The position numbers were made by a program, and so were the translations under genes. Below the pieces are notes generated by a model. The model was not told the origin of the DNA. It saw nothing but the letters and a program-made list of their open reading frames with translations, and did not search any database. This document shows, one piece after another, positions 1-8,277 of a stretch of DNA of 64,000 nt (position 1 is the stretch's first letter; every line of letters begins with the position of its first letter). Source of the DNA: Streptomyces sp. NBC_01304 (GTDB taxonomy: Bacteria; Actinomycetota; Actinomycetes; Streptomycetales; Streptomycetaceae); the NCBI RefSeq assembly GCF_035975855.1, contig NZ_CP109055.1, positions 558,001 through 622,000 on the forward strand, written 5' to 3'.

Positions 1-1
1 C

Positions 2-808
2 AACTACACGCAATCCGCGGTATCCCGGCGGATCGCCGCGCTGGAACAGCAGGCGGGCGGACCGTTGTTCGCGCGGCTCCCGCGGGGTGTACGGCTCAAT
101 CCCGCCGGCCATACGCTGCACCGGCACGCCATGGACGTGCTCGACCGGCTGGCGCGGGCGGAGCGGGAGTTGGCCGTGCTGCACGCGGGGAGCGGCGGAC
201 TGCTGCACACAGGAGCCTTCGCCACCGCCAACATCTCGCTGGTGCCCACCGCTCTGCGGGCGCTCCAGCACGCCAGGCCGGATGTCGAGGTCATCGCGGT
301 CGAGGGTCCGACCGCCACGCTGATGGAGCGTCTCGCGGACGGGGCGCTGGACCTTGCTGTCGTCAGTGACTACCCGTCCGGTCTGCCGTCGCCCGACGGT
401 GTCACGACGACCGTGCTGTGCGAGGACGAACTGTTCGTGGCTCTCCCGCGCGCGCACCGCCTGGCCGGAGCCTCAACGGTCGACCTGTGTGAACTGCACG
501 ACGAGGCATGGCTGCACAGCGCGTTCGGCGAACGTCCCACGATGCTCGCCGATGCCTGCGCACGTGCGGGCTTCACCCCCAGGAAGATCATCCGGATCGC
601 GGAGTGGACCGGGAAGTTCGGCTACGTGGCCGCCGGACTGGGGGTGGCGCTGGTTCCCTCGCTGGCCGCCCGGGCGGTCCCCGACGAACTCGTCCTGTGC
701 CGCCTCACCGACCCGGCCCTGCGCCGGACCGTCCATGTGGCGCTGCCCGCAGCCCCGTTGCCCGCGGCACTGATACTGCGGGATCTGCTGCACGACGCCG
801 TCGACTGA
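2..808 (+). CDS. LysR-family transcriptional regulator, 5' end cut by window
   Basis: The frame is open from base 2, and its first residues (NYTQSAVSRRIAALE) are the recognition helix of a LysR winged helix-turn-helix, so about 20-25 N-terminal residues lie outside the window. The rest is a LysR substrate-binding domain with the usual conserved end of the DNA-binding part (LFARLPRGVRLNPAG). An internal ATG at 65 gives an open frame but would delete the HTH and is not the real start. It converges on the glycosidase gene at 880-2556 across a terminator hairpin. Its target is unknown because the divergent partner is outside the window. Confidence 0.9.
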   Translation, partial: NYTQSAVSRRIAALEQQAGGPLFARLPRGVRLNPAGHTLHRHAMDVLDRLARAERELAVLHAGSGGLLHTGAFATANISLVPTALRALQHARPDVEVIAVEGPTATLMERLADGALDLAVVSDYPSGLPSPDGVTTTVLCEDELFVALPRAHRLAGASTVDLCELHDEAWLHSAFGERPTMLADACARAGFTPRKIIRIAEWTGKFGYVAAGLGVALVPSLAARAVPDELVLCRLTDPALRRTVHVALPAAPLPAALILRDLLHDAVD

Positions 809-815
809 ACCAAGG

Positions 816-840
816 GAGGCAGGCTGCTGCGGCCTGCCTC
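816..840. terminator. Bidirectional hairpin terminator
   Basis: A 9-bp perfect stem (GAGGCAGGC at 816-824, GCCTGCCTC at 832-840) with a 7-nt loop sits between the convergent ends of the LysR gene and the glycosidase gene. There is no T tract, as is usual for Streptomyces terminators. Confidence 0.7.
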
Positions 841-879
841 GCGGCAAAGCCCTTTCGCCGCCGGCATCGAGGGCCGATG

Positions 880-2556
880 TCACGCGTCGGAGTGGACCTC
901 CAAGGTGGACAGCTGGCCTGCGGGCCAGCCGGTGTTGGCGGTGAACTGCAGCCGCAAGTAGCGGGCGGTGGGGGCCGGCAGGGACAGTGTCACGGTGTTG
1001 CCCTTCGCCGGGTCGAAGGTGTGGCCGGCGGACGCGAGCAGTGTGGTGAAGTCGCTGCCGTTCGTGCTGCCGAGCACCGCCAGGGTCTGGGTGCGCGTGG
1101 CCCAGGCCGGGTCGGGCGGCAGGGACAGTACGAGGCGGCGGATCGGCGACGCGGCGCCGAGGTCGACCTGCAACCACTGCGGGAAGGCGTTGTTCACGCT
1201 CTCCCAGTACGTTCTGGCGTCACCGTCCACCACGTTGCCCGGCGCATAGCCCTGGGTGTGCCCGGAGGCGGTCGCCGGCTTGTGCAGGGCGAGGTCGCCC
1301 GGCTGGGGGTTGCCCCCGTCGGGCATCGGGAGCGTCGGACGCTTGTCGGTGAGCGGCAGTTGGCCCTTCAGCATCCGGCTGCCATCGCCGGTGAGCCGCA
1401 GGTAGTAGTCCGCGGAGCAGGCGGTGCCGTCCTCGTCCAGGCCGAGGAAGCCAGAATTCGTGGGGACGTAGGCCGTGCTCTCCGCCGTCTTTGCGATCTG
1501 GTTGCCCTCGTTGTACTCGTCGAACATGGAGATGTAGATGCCCTGCGCGCCTACGCGGACCATGTTGTAGAACTGCCGCCACATGAAGTCGCCGTGGACG
1601 CGCTGGCGCGACTGGACGTCGCCCGGCAGCACGCACGGCTGGTAGTCGATGCCGTGGCCGTTGCACTCGGCCTGGTCGGGGGTGTTGACGTTGGCGTAGA
1701 AGCGGTCGGTGTCCGCGATGTTGCCGATCCGGCCCACCATCCACGGCGAGAGCATGTCGAACGCGTGGTAGACGTCGAGGTAGCCGACGCGGGAGTCCTC
1801 CGTGCCGGTGCGCCAGTGGGTGGGTACGCCGCCCATCACGTAACAGCCCTGGGATTTGAACCAGTTGACGACCTCAAGGCAGTCGGCGGCCGGCCAGGTC
1901 TTGTCGGGTTCGTTGAAGCCGAAGCCCCAGATGCCGACGACGGGCTTGCCGTTCTGGACGGCGTAGGCGGAGGACACGGTGTGGGCGCGCATCTTGTTCG
2001 TCCAGTCGGCCGGCAGCTCGGTGCGCATGTTCGCCCAGCCGGTGGCGTCGTACATGATGTAGAACTTCCGGCCGTGGCTCTCGGCCGCGCTGCGCACCTT
2101 GGCGGCCATGGCGTCGCGGGTCGGGCCCTCGGAGCTGTTGGGGTTGAAGCGCTGGAGTGCGGCGGTGTCGATGGCGTTGTCCTGCAGCCACTTGAAGTGG
2201 GTGTCGACCGCCTGCTGGTCGTACGAGGAGAAGAGGGTCGCGGGCGAGCCGTTGCCCAGATTCGCGTACGCCGTCGGATAGCCGTGGTCGTAGTCGCGCA
2301 TGTCGGGCCAGCTGCGGATGGCGTTGTTCGACGGGGAGGGCGGCTGGCCCCAGTTGCCGCTCCAGTGCCACCAGCCGTCGATCGGCGCTGCGTCGCCCTG
2401 GCAGGCGAACCATCCCTGGTAGCCGACGGTGATCTTCCCGACGACGTCCCCGGGCGCAGACGCGGCCACCGCACGGCCCGCCATGGGCAGACCCGCGGCG
2501 GCGACCGCGCCGCCGGCGAGTACGGACCTGATGACGGAGCGCCTCGACAGGGGCAT
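880..2556 (-). CDS. Secreted GH71/GH99-like glycoside hydrolase with C-terminal F5/8 type C domain
   Basis: 558 aa. It starts at ATG 2556, preceded by AGGTGAGGA; upstream in-frame ATGs lie in non-coding sequence. The N-terminus carries a Tat-type signal (SRRSVIR, R5-R6) with a hydrophobic Ala/Gly stretch, so export as a folded protein is likely. Residues about 40-400 form a GH71/99-like (alpha/beta)8 catalytic region, with the opening block VGYQGWFACQGD and acidic motifs FGFNEPD and FDEYNEG. Residues about 420-558 form a discoidin-like sugar-binding domain (ALHKPATASG, VDGDARTYWE, WLQVDLG). Family members act on alpha-mannans or alpha-glucans outside the cell; the substrate is not readable here. 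The promoter region is shared with the broken end of the upstream monooxygenase. Confidence 0.85.
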   Translation of the reverse strand: MPLSRRSVIRSVLAGGAVAAAGLPMAGRAVAASAPGDVVGKITVGYQGWFACQGDAAPIDGWWHWSGNWGQPPSPSNNAIRSWPDMRDYDHGYPTAYANLGNGSPATLFSSYDQQAVDTHFKWLQDNAIDTAALQRFNPNSSEGPTRDAMAAKVRSAAESHGRKFYIMYDATGWANMRTELPADWTNKMRAHTVSSAYAVQNGKPVVGIWGFGFNEPDKTWPAADCLEVVNWFKSQGCYVMGGVPTHWRTGTEDSRVGYLDVYHAFDMLSPWMVGRIGNIADTDRFYANVNTPDQAECNGHGIDYQPCVLPGDVQSRQRVHGDFMWRQFYNMVRVGAQGIYISMFDEYNEGNQIAKTAESTAYVPTNSGFLGLDEDGTACSADYYLRLTGDGSRMLKGQLPLTDKRPTLPMPDGGNPQPGDLALHKPATASGHTQGYAPGNVVDGDARTYWESVNNAFPQWLQVDLGAASPIRRLVLSLPPDPAWATRTQTLAVLGSTNGSDFTTLLASAGHTFDPAKGNTVTLSLPAPTARYLRLQFTANTGWPAGQLSTLEVHSDA

Positions 2557-2834
2557 GGGGTCCTCACCTTCAGCAGGGTCGGGTGCATGACAACTTTGCG
2601 AGTCCGCGACGAATGTTTCAAGTGAGTGGAGCGAAAAATATCGACTGGGAAGCTCAAAAACGGCACACAGCTGGCCCCTACCTCCCAGCACCTCTCCACA
2701 TGGGGGTTCCTGAACCACGTCGCTCTGTCGCACGATGCGGCGCGTCGGGCGACAGTGCCCGCGCCCCAGGAGGTGTGCACGCCGTGCAGCGATTGATCCG
2801 GAGCCAGTCGTCGATCCCCGCCCCGCGGCCGGAG
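2557..2834 (-). other. Leader of the glycosidase gene and junction with the broken monooxygenase
   Basis: This gap holds the glycosidase promoter region and the point where monooxygenase homology stops (about 2835). A weak GAATGTTTC element at 2611-2619 resembles the GAAA/TTTC half-sites of carbohydrate regulators but is too degenerate to call. The base composition near 2600-2660 (gaaaaatatcg) is AT-rich compared with the neighbours, as expected for a promoter. No gene is seen. Confidence 0.4.
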
Positions 2835-3722
2835 GCCGAGCAGGGTCACGCCCGCGACGCGGTCCCAACGGTGGCCGATGGGCAGGGCGTTGATCCTCCG
2901 CGGCGTGAGGCTGGTGTCCGATGCGCTGAGCAGCGTCTTGAGGCTGTCGGCCCAGCCGTCGAACTCGGTGAGCACCGCCGCCGCCGCTGCTTCGGTGTCG
3001 GTGAAGTCGATGCTGTCGAGCCAGTCCGCTGCCGCCCGCAGGGCGGCGTAGATGTGCAGGCTGCCGTCGGTCTGGTGATGCGCGAAGAAGCCCTTGCCCT
3101 CGGCGAGCGCGAAGAGCGCACCACCTCCGACGACGGCCAGGCTGTCGGGATGACGCGTCGCAGCATCGAGGAGGTTGGCTTCGATGAAGGAGATGCCGGT
3201 GTAGGCGGGCCAGGCATCCGAGACGAGCGGACGGATGCGGGACCAGGCTCCGTCGGCGCCCACGAGCAGGTCAGTGGTGTGGATGCTGCCGTCCGCGAAG
3301 GTGACCTCGTGCCGGCCGTCACCCAGTGGCCGTGCGGCCGTGACCTTGTGACTCCAGCGGACGGTGGACTCGGGCAGCGAGTCGAGCAGGAGATCACGCA
3401 GTTGGCCGCGGTCGACCTCGGGACGGCCTCCGGTGCCGTCGTCGGCCTCTTCCCAGTGCACGGTGGCGTACTTGTCGAGTACGCGGGTGGCCTCGCCGCC
3501 GGAATGGACCAGGGAACGGAAGCCGTCGTAGAGACCGGCGGCGCGCAGGGCCGGTTGGCCGTTGTGTTCGTGGATGTCGAGCATGCCGCCCTGGGTCCGG
3601 GCGTGCCGGTCCGCCTCCAGGTCGAAGACGGTGGCTTCGATGCCGTTGATGTGCAGGACGCGGGCCAGGGTCAGGCCGCCGAGTCCGGCGCCGACGATGG
3701 CGATGGGGTGATGGGTGTTCAT
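2835..3722 (-). pseudogene. FAD-dependent monooxygenase (TetX/PHBH-like), C-terminal third lost
   Basis: It starts at ATG 3722 with a Rossmann FAD site (IVGAGLGG, residues 9-16) and the LLVGADGAWSR block. The first 296 codons align with the intact paralogue at 30752-31885. Homology stops at GVTLLG, exactly where the intact copy continues GDAAHLMPP, the second FAD-binding motif; here the next residues are LRPRGG and then unrelated sequence. The frame stays open without a stop to 1836, through the glycosidase promoter and its coding region in another frame, so any product would be a 628-residue chimera lacking the FAD GD motif. It lies 97 nt downstream of an MFS gene on the same strand, like the intact copy. 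It is probably inactive. Confidence 0.8.
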
Positions 3723-3819
3723 GGTGGCTCCTGGTGCGTCGGGATGAGCCGGCGTCGGGTCCCGGCAGCGTGCGTGCCGGGAATCGGTGCGGTGGAAGAC
3801 GTGGACCGTCGCCCGCTGG

Positions 3820-5355
3820 TCAGGCCTGCTTGGCCGGTTCAGCCTTGGGCCGCGGTGCGCTGCCCGGCTTGCCGCGCAGGGGGACTTCCTTGATGTACAG
3901 CGCGGCGACGAAGGCGGCCGCGGCGCAGAGTGCGCCGACCAGGAAGATCTGCTGGGTGCCGTGGGAGGCGGCCTGGAGATAGGCGTCCTTGGCCGACTGG
4001 GACATGCCGGGTGTGGCCGCACCCCCGCCCTCGGCCGGAGCACTCCCCTCATGCCCCTGGATGGCGCGGGTGAACAGGGAGCCGAAGACGGCGACACCGA
4101 GGGAGCCGCCCAGGCTGCGGAAAAGGCTGGTGGCCGCGGACGCGGCGCCCATGTCGCGCAGCTCGACGGCGTTCTGGGCGATGGTGTTGGCCATTTGGAT
4201 GGTGAAGCCGGTTCCGATACCGACCAGGACCATGTAGGCACTGGTCGTGAAGCGGGACGTGGTGACGTCCATGGTGGACAGCAGACCCATGCCGACGGCG
4301 AGCGAGGCGGCACCCACGACGGGAAACATCTTGTACTTGCCGGTCTTCGCCATCACCTTGCCCGCAGTCATCGAGGCGACCACGGTTCCCGCCATCATCG
4401 GCAGCAGCAACAAGCCGGAGTTGGAGGCTGACGCGCCCTGCACGGTCTGCTGGTACAACGGCAGGTACAGCGTGCCGCCGAACATGGCCACACCGGCAAC
4501 AGTGAGCAGCACGGCGGAGATCGGGAAGTTGCGGTGCCCGGTGAAGATCCGCGGCGGCAGCAGCGGTTCGGCGGCCCGACGCTGCGAGGCGATGAAGGCC
4601 ACGAGCAGCACCACGGCGGCAGCGGCAAGGCTCAGAATCTGCCAGGATCCCCAGGCGTACGTGCTGCCCGCCCAGGTCGCGGCCAGCACCACGGTGCTGA
4701 TCATCGCGGTCATGAGGGTGATGCCGAGCCAGTCGATGACGACCTTGCCACGGCGGGCGGCCGGCACGTGCAGCAGCATCCCGCACCACACCAGGCAGAT
4801 CAGGCCGATGGGTACGTTGACGTAGAAGGCCCAACGCCAGCCCAGGTGGCCGGTGATGAACCCGCCCACCAGCGGGCCGCCGATGCTGCCGACGGCTTGA
4901 ATGATCGCCACCATGCCCTGGTACTTGCCGCGCTCGCGGGGCGGCAGCAGCACACCGATCAGGGCGAACGCGCCCGCCATCAGGCCGCCGGCACCTATGC
5001 CCTGCAGAGCCCGGAAGGCGATCAGCTCGCCCATCGAGGAGGCCTGGCCGGACAGCACCGAGCCGATCATGAACACCACGATCGAGCCCAGGAACATGTG
5101 CTTGCGGTTGAACAGATCGCCGAGCTTGCCCCACACCGGAGTGGAACAGGCAGTGGTCAGCGTGTAGGCGGTGACCACCCAGGACATGTGGTCGATCCCG
5201 CCGATGTCCGCGACAACCGTGGGCATCGCGGTGCCGACGATGAGGCCGTCCAGCATGGACAGCAGCATCGCCAGCAGGATGCCGAACAGGACCCAGCGGA
5301 TGTTCTTCGGGACGACCGGCGTGGTGTCGGCCGCCGGTGCGATGGAAGCGGACAT
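3820..5355 (-). CDS. MFS drug exporter, DHA2 (EmrB/QacA) family
   Basis: 511 aa. ATG 5355 is chosen because GAGGTGA lies just upstream; the in-frame ATGs further up lie inside the operator. It has about 14 hydrophobic segments, motif A (GKLGDLFNRK) and the DHA2 antiporter motif C region (GPLVGGFITGHLGWRWAFY). Proteins of this family expel hydrophobic drugs using the proton gradient. It is closely similar to the exporter at 31939-33477 (same length, shared N-terminal RWVL..LAMLLSMLD block). It lies downstream of a TetR gene on the same strand, and two copies of the palindrome found in front of that TetR gene precede it, so repression by this TetR is likely. A damaged FAD monooxygenase follows. 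Confidence 0.92.
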   Translation of the reverse strand: MSASIAPAADTTPVVPKNIRWVLFGILLAMLLSMLDGLIVGTAMPTVVADIGGIDHMSWVVTAYTLTTACSTPVWGKLGDLFNRKHMFLGSIVVFMIGSVLSGQASSMGELIAFRALQGIGAGGLMAGAFALIGVLLPPRERGKYQGMVAIIQAVGSIGGPLVGGFITGHLGWRWAFYVNVPIGLICLVWCGMLLHVPAARRGKVVIDWLGITLMTAMISTVVLAATWAGSTYAWGSWQILSLAAAAVVLLVAFIASQRRAAEPLLPPRIFTGHRNFPISAVLLTVAGVAMFGGTLYLPLYQQTVQGASASNSGLLLLPMMAGTVVASMTAGKVMAKTGKYKMFPVVGAASLAVGMGLLSTMDVTTSRFTTSAYMVLVGIGTGFTIQMANTIAQNAVELRDMGAASAATSLFRSLGGSLGVAVFGSLFTRAIQGHEGSAPAEGGGAATPGMSQSAKDAYLQAASHGTQQIFLVGALCAAAAFVAALYIKEVPLRGKPGSAPRPKAEPAKQA

Positions 5356-5395
5356 GGCGATCACCTCGTTCAGGAGTGGGGATGACTCCACCATA

Positions 5396-5424
5396 ACGAA
5401 CATGTTCGTCACGAACACGTTCTA
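5396..5424. promoter_or_regulatory. Twin TetR operator upstream of the MFS gene
   Basis: There are two adjacent copies of a GAAC-N2-GTTC palindrome: ACGAACATGTTCGT (5396-5409, perfect) and ACGAACACGTTCTA (5411-5424), with centres 15 bp apart, 40-70 bp upstream of the MFS start codon. The same core GAACATGTTC recurs in a perfect 16-bp palindrome in front of the TetR gene at 6351-6366. The shared motif is seen directly; assignment to that TetR is inference. Confidence 0.85.
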
Positions 5425-5581
5425 CGCAGATCGACGGGCAGCAATCGATGCGATGCGAGGTGCTCGGCGAAGCGTCAGGGACACCGGAGGTGAAGCCGCG
5501 GTTCTTGAGCAGGCCGGCGAGCAGCAGGGGGTCGGCGGCGGCCCGGCGACGGCAGAATGCGCCGACCACGAGACGGCTCAC

Positions 5582-5632
5582 GGCCAGGGCTGTACGGGCC
5601 AGGGCTGTACGGGCCAGGGCTGTACGGGCCAA
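5582..5632. repeat. Three tandem 15-bp direct repeats
   Basis: GGCCAGGGCTGTACG is repeated three times without a gap (5582-5596, 5597-5611, 5612-5626), followed by a partial fourth copy to about 5632. It lies in the roughly 230-bp gap between the MFS operators and the TetR stop codon. No convincing gene uses this stretch; each copy contains GTAC. It may be replication slippage or a protein-binding array. Confidence 0.8.
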
Positions 5633-5652
5633 GGCCGCCGTGCCGGCATCCG

Positions 5653-6339
5653 TCAGGAAGTGGCGCGTGGCGTATGCAGGATGCCGTTGAGGAGCATGCG
5701 GGTCCGCCACATCTGGCGTTCCTGCGGCGTCCCCGACAGCAGCTCGGCAGCCATCGCGGCGACATGGGGCACCTTTGCCGAGGGTGCGTTGGCCACCGCG
5801 GCGGCTGCGTTCGACTCCTGCGCGGAGTCGGACGAGTCGTCTCGGCCTGCATGCTCGGCCGCGCTGGCTGTGGCGACCTGGAGCAGGACGTCCACACCCC
5901 ACGCCGCCTGGTCGTCCGGCACGCCGCCCTGACCGAGCAAGGTCAGCAGCGCCTCCAGCAGATTCAGGTAGTTGGGACCTGAAGGCCGGGCGACCACCGC
6001 CGACTGAGCGAGGCTCGGGTGCTGGAAGAGCAGATGACTGTACGAGGCCAGTACGGCAGCGATCCGCTCCCGCCAGTCCCCGTCCGCAGCGGCGGGCCTC
6101 AGGTCGACCTCGCCCAGCAGTTCGTCGAGGATCGCTGCGTGCAGTTCGGCGGTGTTGGCAACGTAGACGTACAGCGAGGCCGGACCCGTATCGAGCTCCT
6201 GGGCCAGCCGTCGCATCGTCACCCGCTGCAGCCCCTCGGCACGCATGACGCGGACCGCAGTCGCGATGATCCCGTCACGGGTCAGCGCCGGCTTGGCCGG
6301 ACGTTCACGACGGCTCACGGGCTGAGGGCGGGAGGTCAT
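5653..6339 (-). CDS. TetR-family repressor of the adjacent exporter
   Basis: 228 aa with start ATG 6339. Residues about 18-65 form the TetR HTH (GIIATAVRVMRAEGLQRVTM, then LYVYVANTAELHAAIL), with the more variable ligand domain after it (TetR_C type). It shares a strand with the exporter at 3820-5355 about 300 nt downstream. A perfect palindrome, ACCGAACATGTTCGGT, lies 12-27 bp before its start, and the same core occurs twice before the exporter. This fits a ligand-responsive repressor controlling itself and the pump. Confidence 0.92.
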   Translation of the reverse strand: MTSRPQPVSRRERPAKPALTRDGIIATAVRVMRAEGLQRVTMRRLAQELDTGPASLYVYVANTAELHAAILDELLGEVDLRPAAADGDWRERIAAVLASYSHLLFQHPSLAQSAVVARPSGPNYLNLLEALLTLLGQGGVPDDQAAWGVDVLLQVATASAAEHAGRDDSSDSAQESNAAAAVANAPSAKVPHVAAMAAELLSGTPQERQMWRTRMLLNGILHTPRATS

Positions 6340-6350
6340 GACACGAGCCT

Positions 6351-6366
6351 ACCGAACATGTTCGGT
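6351..6366. promoter_or_regulatory. TetR autoregulatory operator
   Basis: ACCGAACATGTTCGGT is a perfect 16-bp palindrome immediately upstream of the TetR start (6339, minus strand). Its GAACATGTTC core is identical to the left element of the MFS operator at 5396-5409. Confidence 0.85.
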
Positions 6367-6539
6367 GCCACATGGTTCCGGCTTCACGGCGTTCCTGTGG
6401 AGCGAACGTCCTGCCCTCACCGAGGCCACGGCGAAACTGCCCGGCCGGACTGCCGGCCAACACCAACCGCTGAACCCGGACCGCGCCCCGGCACAGCGGC
6501 ACGCTCACCGCAGGCCACACGGCGCACCTCGACCGGTCA

Positions 6540-7253
6540 TCAAGCAGCGACGGGCAGTCCTGGGCTTCGGCAGGCCCGGTGCTCGGTGTCGACCGCGAAC
6601 ACCTCGCAACCCTCCCGCGCGGCGGCCCACTCGACGCCCTCCGTGCCCATCGCGAACGCCGCCGTCGCCGCCGCGTCCGCCCCGGTCAGCGTCGGGGCCA
6701 CGACAGTCATGCTCAGCAGGCCGGTCGCCGGGCGGCCGGTGCGTCCGTCGACTAGGTGGTCCCCGCGTTCGTACCGTGCGGACGTCGCCACCGCGCCGTC
6801 GGTGATCTCCAGGACCGTGCACAGCCGGTCGGCCTGTTCGGGATGGCGCACGCCGACTCGCCAGGGGCCGCCCGCAGAGACCACGTGGCCGCCGGCGTTG
6901 AGGCAGAAGTTCGCCGGCCCTCGCGCCGCCAGCAGGTCCGCGGCCCGCTGCACCGACCAGCCCTTCACCATTGCGCAGGGATCGAGGCCGCTGCCCGGCA
7001 GCCGCACCTGAAAGACACCGTGCGTCGCGATCCGGCAGACCTCGCACAGGTCGAGGACCTCGACCAGATCCGGGGTGAGTTCGTGTGGATCCAGCTCGCC
7101 CCGGTCGAGGCGGGACACCTCGCTGTCGGCCTTGAACGGGCTGAACCGCTCGTCGACCTCGCGCAGCCAGCCGAACACCGCGTCCGCGGCCGCCTCCGGG
7201 GCGTCCGGGGCCGCGGCACACCGCCGCTGCCACGATCTGACGACGGGCTCACC
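6540..7253 (-). CDS. ApbE-like FAD:protein FMN transferase, uncertain or degenerate 5' end
   Basis: About 237 codons are supported. ApbE blocks are visible: WLREVDERFSPFKADSEVSRL-type start region, then GLDPCAMVKGWSV (the conserved G-x(2-3)-D-x-x-x-KGW region), FCLNAGGHV (the NxGG flavin site) and VATSARYERGDHLVDGRTG. ApbE proteins transfer FMN to a threonine of partner proteins using Mg2+ and FAD. The usual N-terminal strand with MGT/S-x-F is not found: upstream of about 7240 the frame becomes unrelated sequence (VVRSWQRRC) and there is no good start with an RBS before the divergent hydrolase gene at 7390. The true 5' end may be lost, so the given start only marks where support ends. The C-terminus (SPGLPVAA) looks complete. 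Confidence 0.65.
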   Translation of the reverse strand, partial: GEPVVRSWQRRCAAAPDAPEAAADAVFGWLREVDERFSPFKADSEVSRLDRGELDPHELTPDLVEVLDLCEVCRIATHGVFQVRLPGSGLDPCAMVKGWSVQRAADLLAARGPANFCLNAGGHVVSAGGPWRVGVRHPEQADRLCTVLEITDGAVATSARYERGDHLVDGRTGRPATGLLSMTVVAPTLTGADAAATAAFAMGTEGVEWAAAREGCEVFAVDTEHRACRSPGLPVAA

Positions 7254-7389
7254 CTGAGCCTCCTGAGGGCCCAAGCCGATGTGCGTAGAACTTCTGCGTG
7301 CTGTTCTGCATGGTCCGGTCGCCTCAAGCCGACTTGACTTGCCTGCACGAGACGGGCGCGCAGTCCGTCCCTCCACGTCAGGAGTGATC

Positions 7390-8088
7390 ATGACGGCAAT
7401 CAGGAACATCGTGCTCGTACACGGCGGCTTCGTGGACGGATCGGGCTGGCAGGGCGTCCACGAGCAACTCACCGCTGACGGCTACCGGGTGGCCGTCGTA
7501 CAGAACCCGACCCTGTCGCTGGCCGGTGACGTCGCAGCCACCCATCAGGTCCTCGACGGCCTCGACGGCCCGGCCGTTCTGGTCGGCCATTCCTACGGCG
7601 GCGTCGTCATCACCGAAGCCGGCAACCACCCGAATGTCGCCGCACTCGCCTACATCGCCGCGTTCGCCCCCGACAAGGGCGAGTCGGTCAGCTCCCTGAT
7701 CGCCGACCCGCCGCCCGGAGCACCGGTTCCGCCGATCCTGCCGCCCCAGGGCGGCTTCCTGTTCCTGGACCGGGACAAGTTCGCGGAATCGTTCGCCGCC
7801 GACGTGCCTGCGGCGCAGGCCGCGTTCATGGCCGACGCCCAGGTCCCGTGGGGCGTCGACGCGCTGGACGGCACGGTCTCCGAACCGGCCTGGCGGACCA
7901 AGCCCTCCTGGTACCTGGTCGCCACCGACGACCGGATGATCCCGCCGCCCGCCCAGCGGGCCATGTCCGAGCGGACCGGCGCGACCGTCACCGAAACCCC
8001 CGGAAGCCACGCCGTCTACGTCTCCCGTCCTGCCGTCGTGGCCACCGTGATCGCCCAGGCCGCCGAGAGCACGAGCGACGGCTCCTGA
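7390..8088 (+). CDS. Alpha/beta hydrolase
   Basis: 232 aa. ATG 7390 is preceded by CAGGAG. Features: the oxyanion-loop motif VHGGF, the nucleophile elbow GHSYGG (Ser68), a late acid (ATDDRM region) and His207 in GSHAVY. The family includes esterases and carboxymethyl-ester hydrolases (salicylate/pimeloyl-ester esterase-like); no signal peptide is seen, so it acts in the cytoplasm. A terminator follows at 8100-8129. The substrate cannot be assigned. Confidence 0.9.
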   Translation: MTAIRNIVLVHGGFVDGSGWQGVHEQLTADGYRVAVVQNPTLSLAGDVAATHQVLDGLDGPAVLVGHSYGGVVITEAGNHPNVAALAYIAAFAPDKGESVSSLIADPPPGAPVPPILPPQGGFLFLDRDKFAESFAADVPAAQAAFMADAQVPWGVDALDGTVSEPAWRTKPSWYLVATDDRMIPPPAQRAMSERTGATVTETPGSHAVYVSRPAVVATVIAQAAESTSDGS

Positions 8089-8099
8089 GACTGCCCGAA

Positions 8100-8129
8100 C
8101 CTGCCCGGGCGCGCGTGCGTCCGGGCAGG
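8100..8129 (+). terminator. Hairpin terminator after the alpha/beta hydrolase
   Basis: A 9-bp perfect stem, CCTGCCCGG (8100-8108) with CCGGGCAGG (8121-8129), extends inward after one mismatch and lies 12 nt past the stop codon. Confidence 0.75.
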
Positions 8130-8217
8130 CCCTCGCCTCGTCACTGCCCGCGCTGCGTTCGCCCGTCGCAGAGTTCAGCACGTGCCGCGGGGCGAGGCGT
8201 GATCGGCCAGTGCCGTC

Positions 8218-8270
8218 GCCCGCTTCTGGGCAACCCGCCCCGCAGGTTCCCAAGGTTCCCAGAAGCGGGC
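8218..8270 (-). terminator. Hairpin terminator of the secreted lipase gene
   Basis: A 13-bp perfect inverted repeat, GCCCGCTTCTGGG (8218-8230) and CCCAGAAGCGGGC (8258-8270), lies 8 nt past the lipase stop codon on the minus strand. Confidence 0.75.
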
Positions 8271-8277
8271 ACGTGGC

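Noticed and set aside
2611..2619. GAATGTTTC as a sugar-regulator operator for the GH71/99-like gene
   Set aside because: It departs from the GAAA-N-TTTC-type sites at several positions and occurs only once.
508..2625. 705-codon open frame opposite the glycosidase gene
   Set aside because: It is a GC-driven mirror of the glycosidase gene on the other strand, with no domain, no RBS and Val/Gly/Ala-rich noise.
5504..5646. Possible CRISPR-like array from the tandem 15-bp repeats
   Set aside because: There are no spacers: the copies are contiguous, and no cas gene is in the window.
5475..5897. Open frames between exporter and TetR that use the 15-bp repeats
   Set aside because: They read as repetitive Gly-Pro-Tyr-Ser peptides, have no RBS and overlap the TetR gene in other frames.
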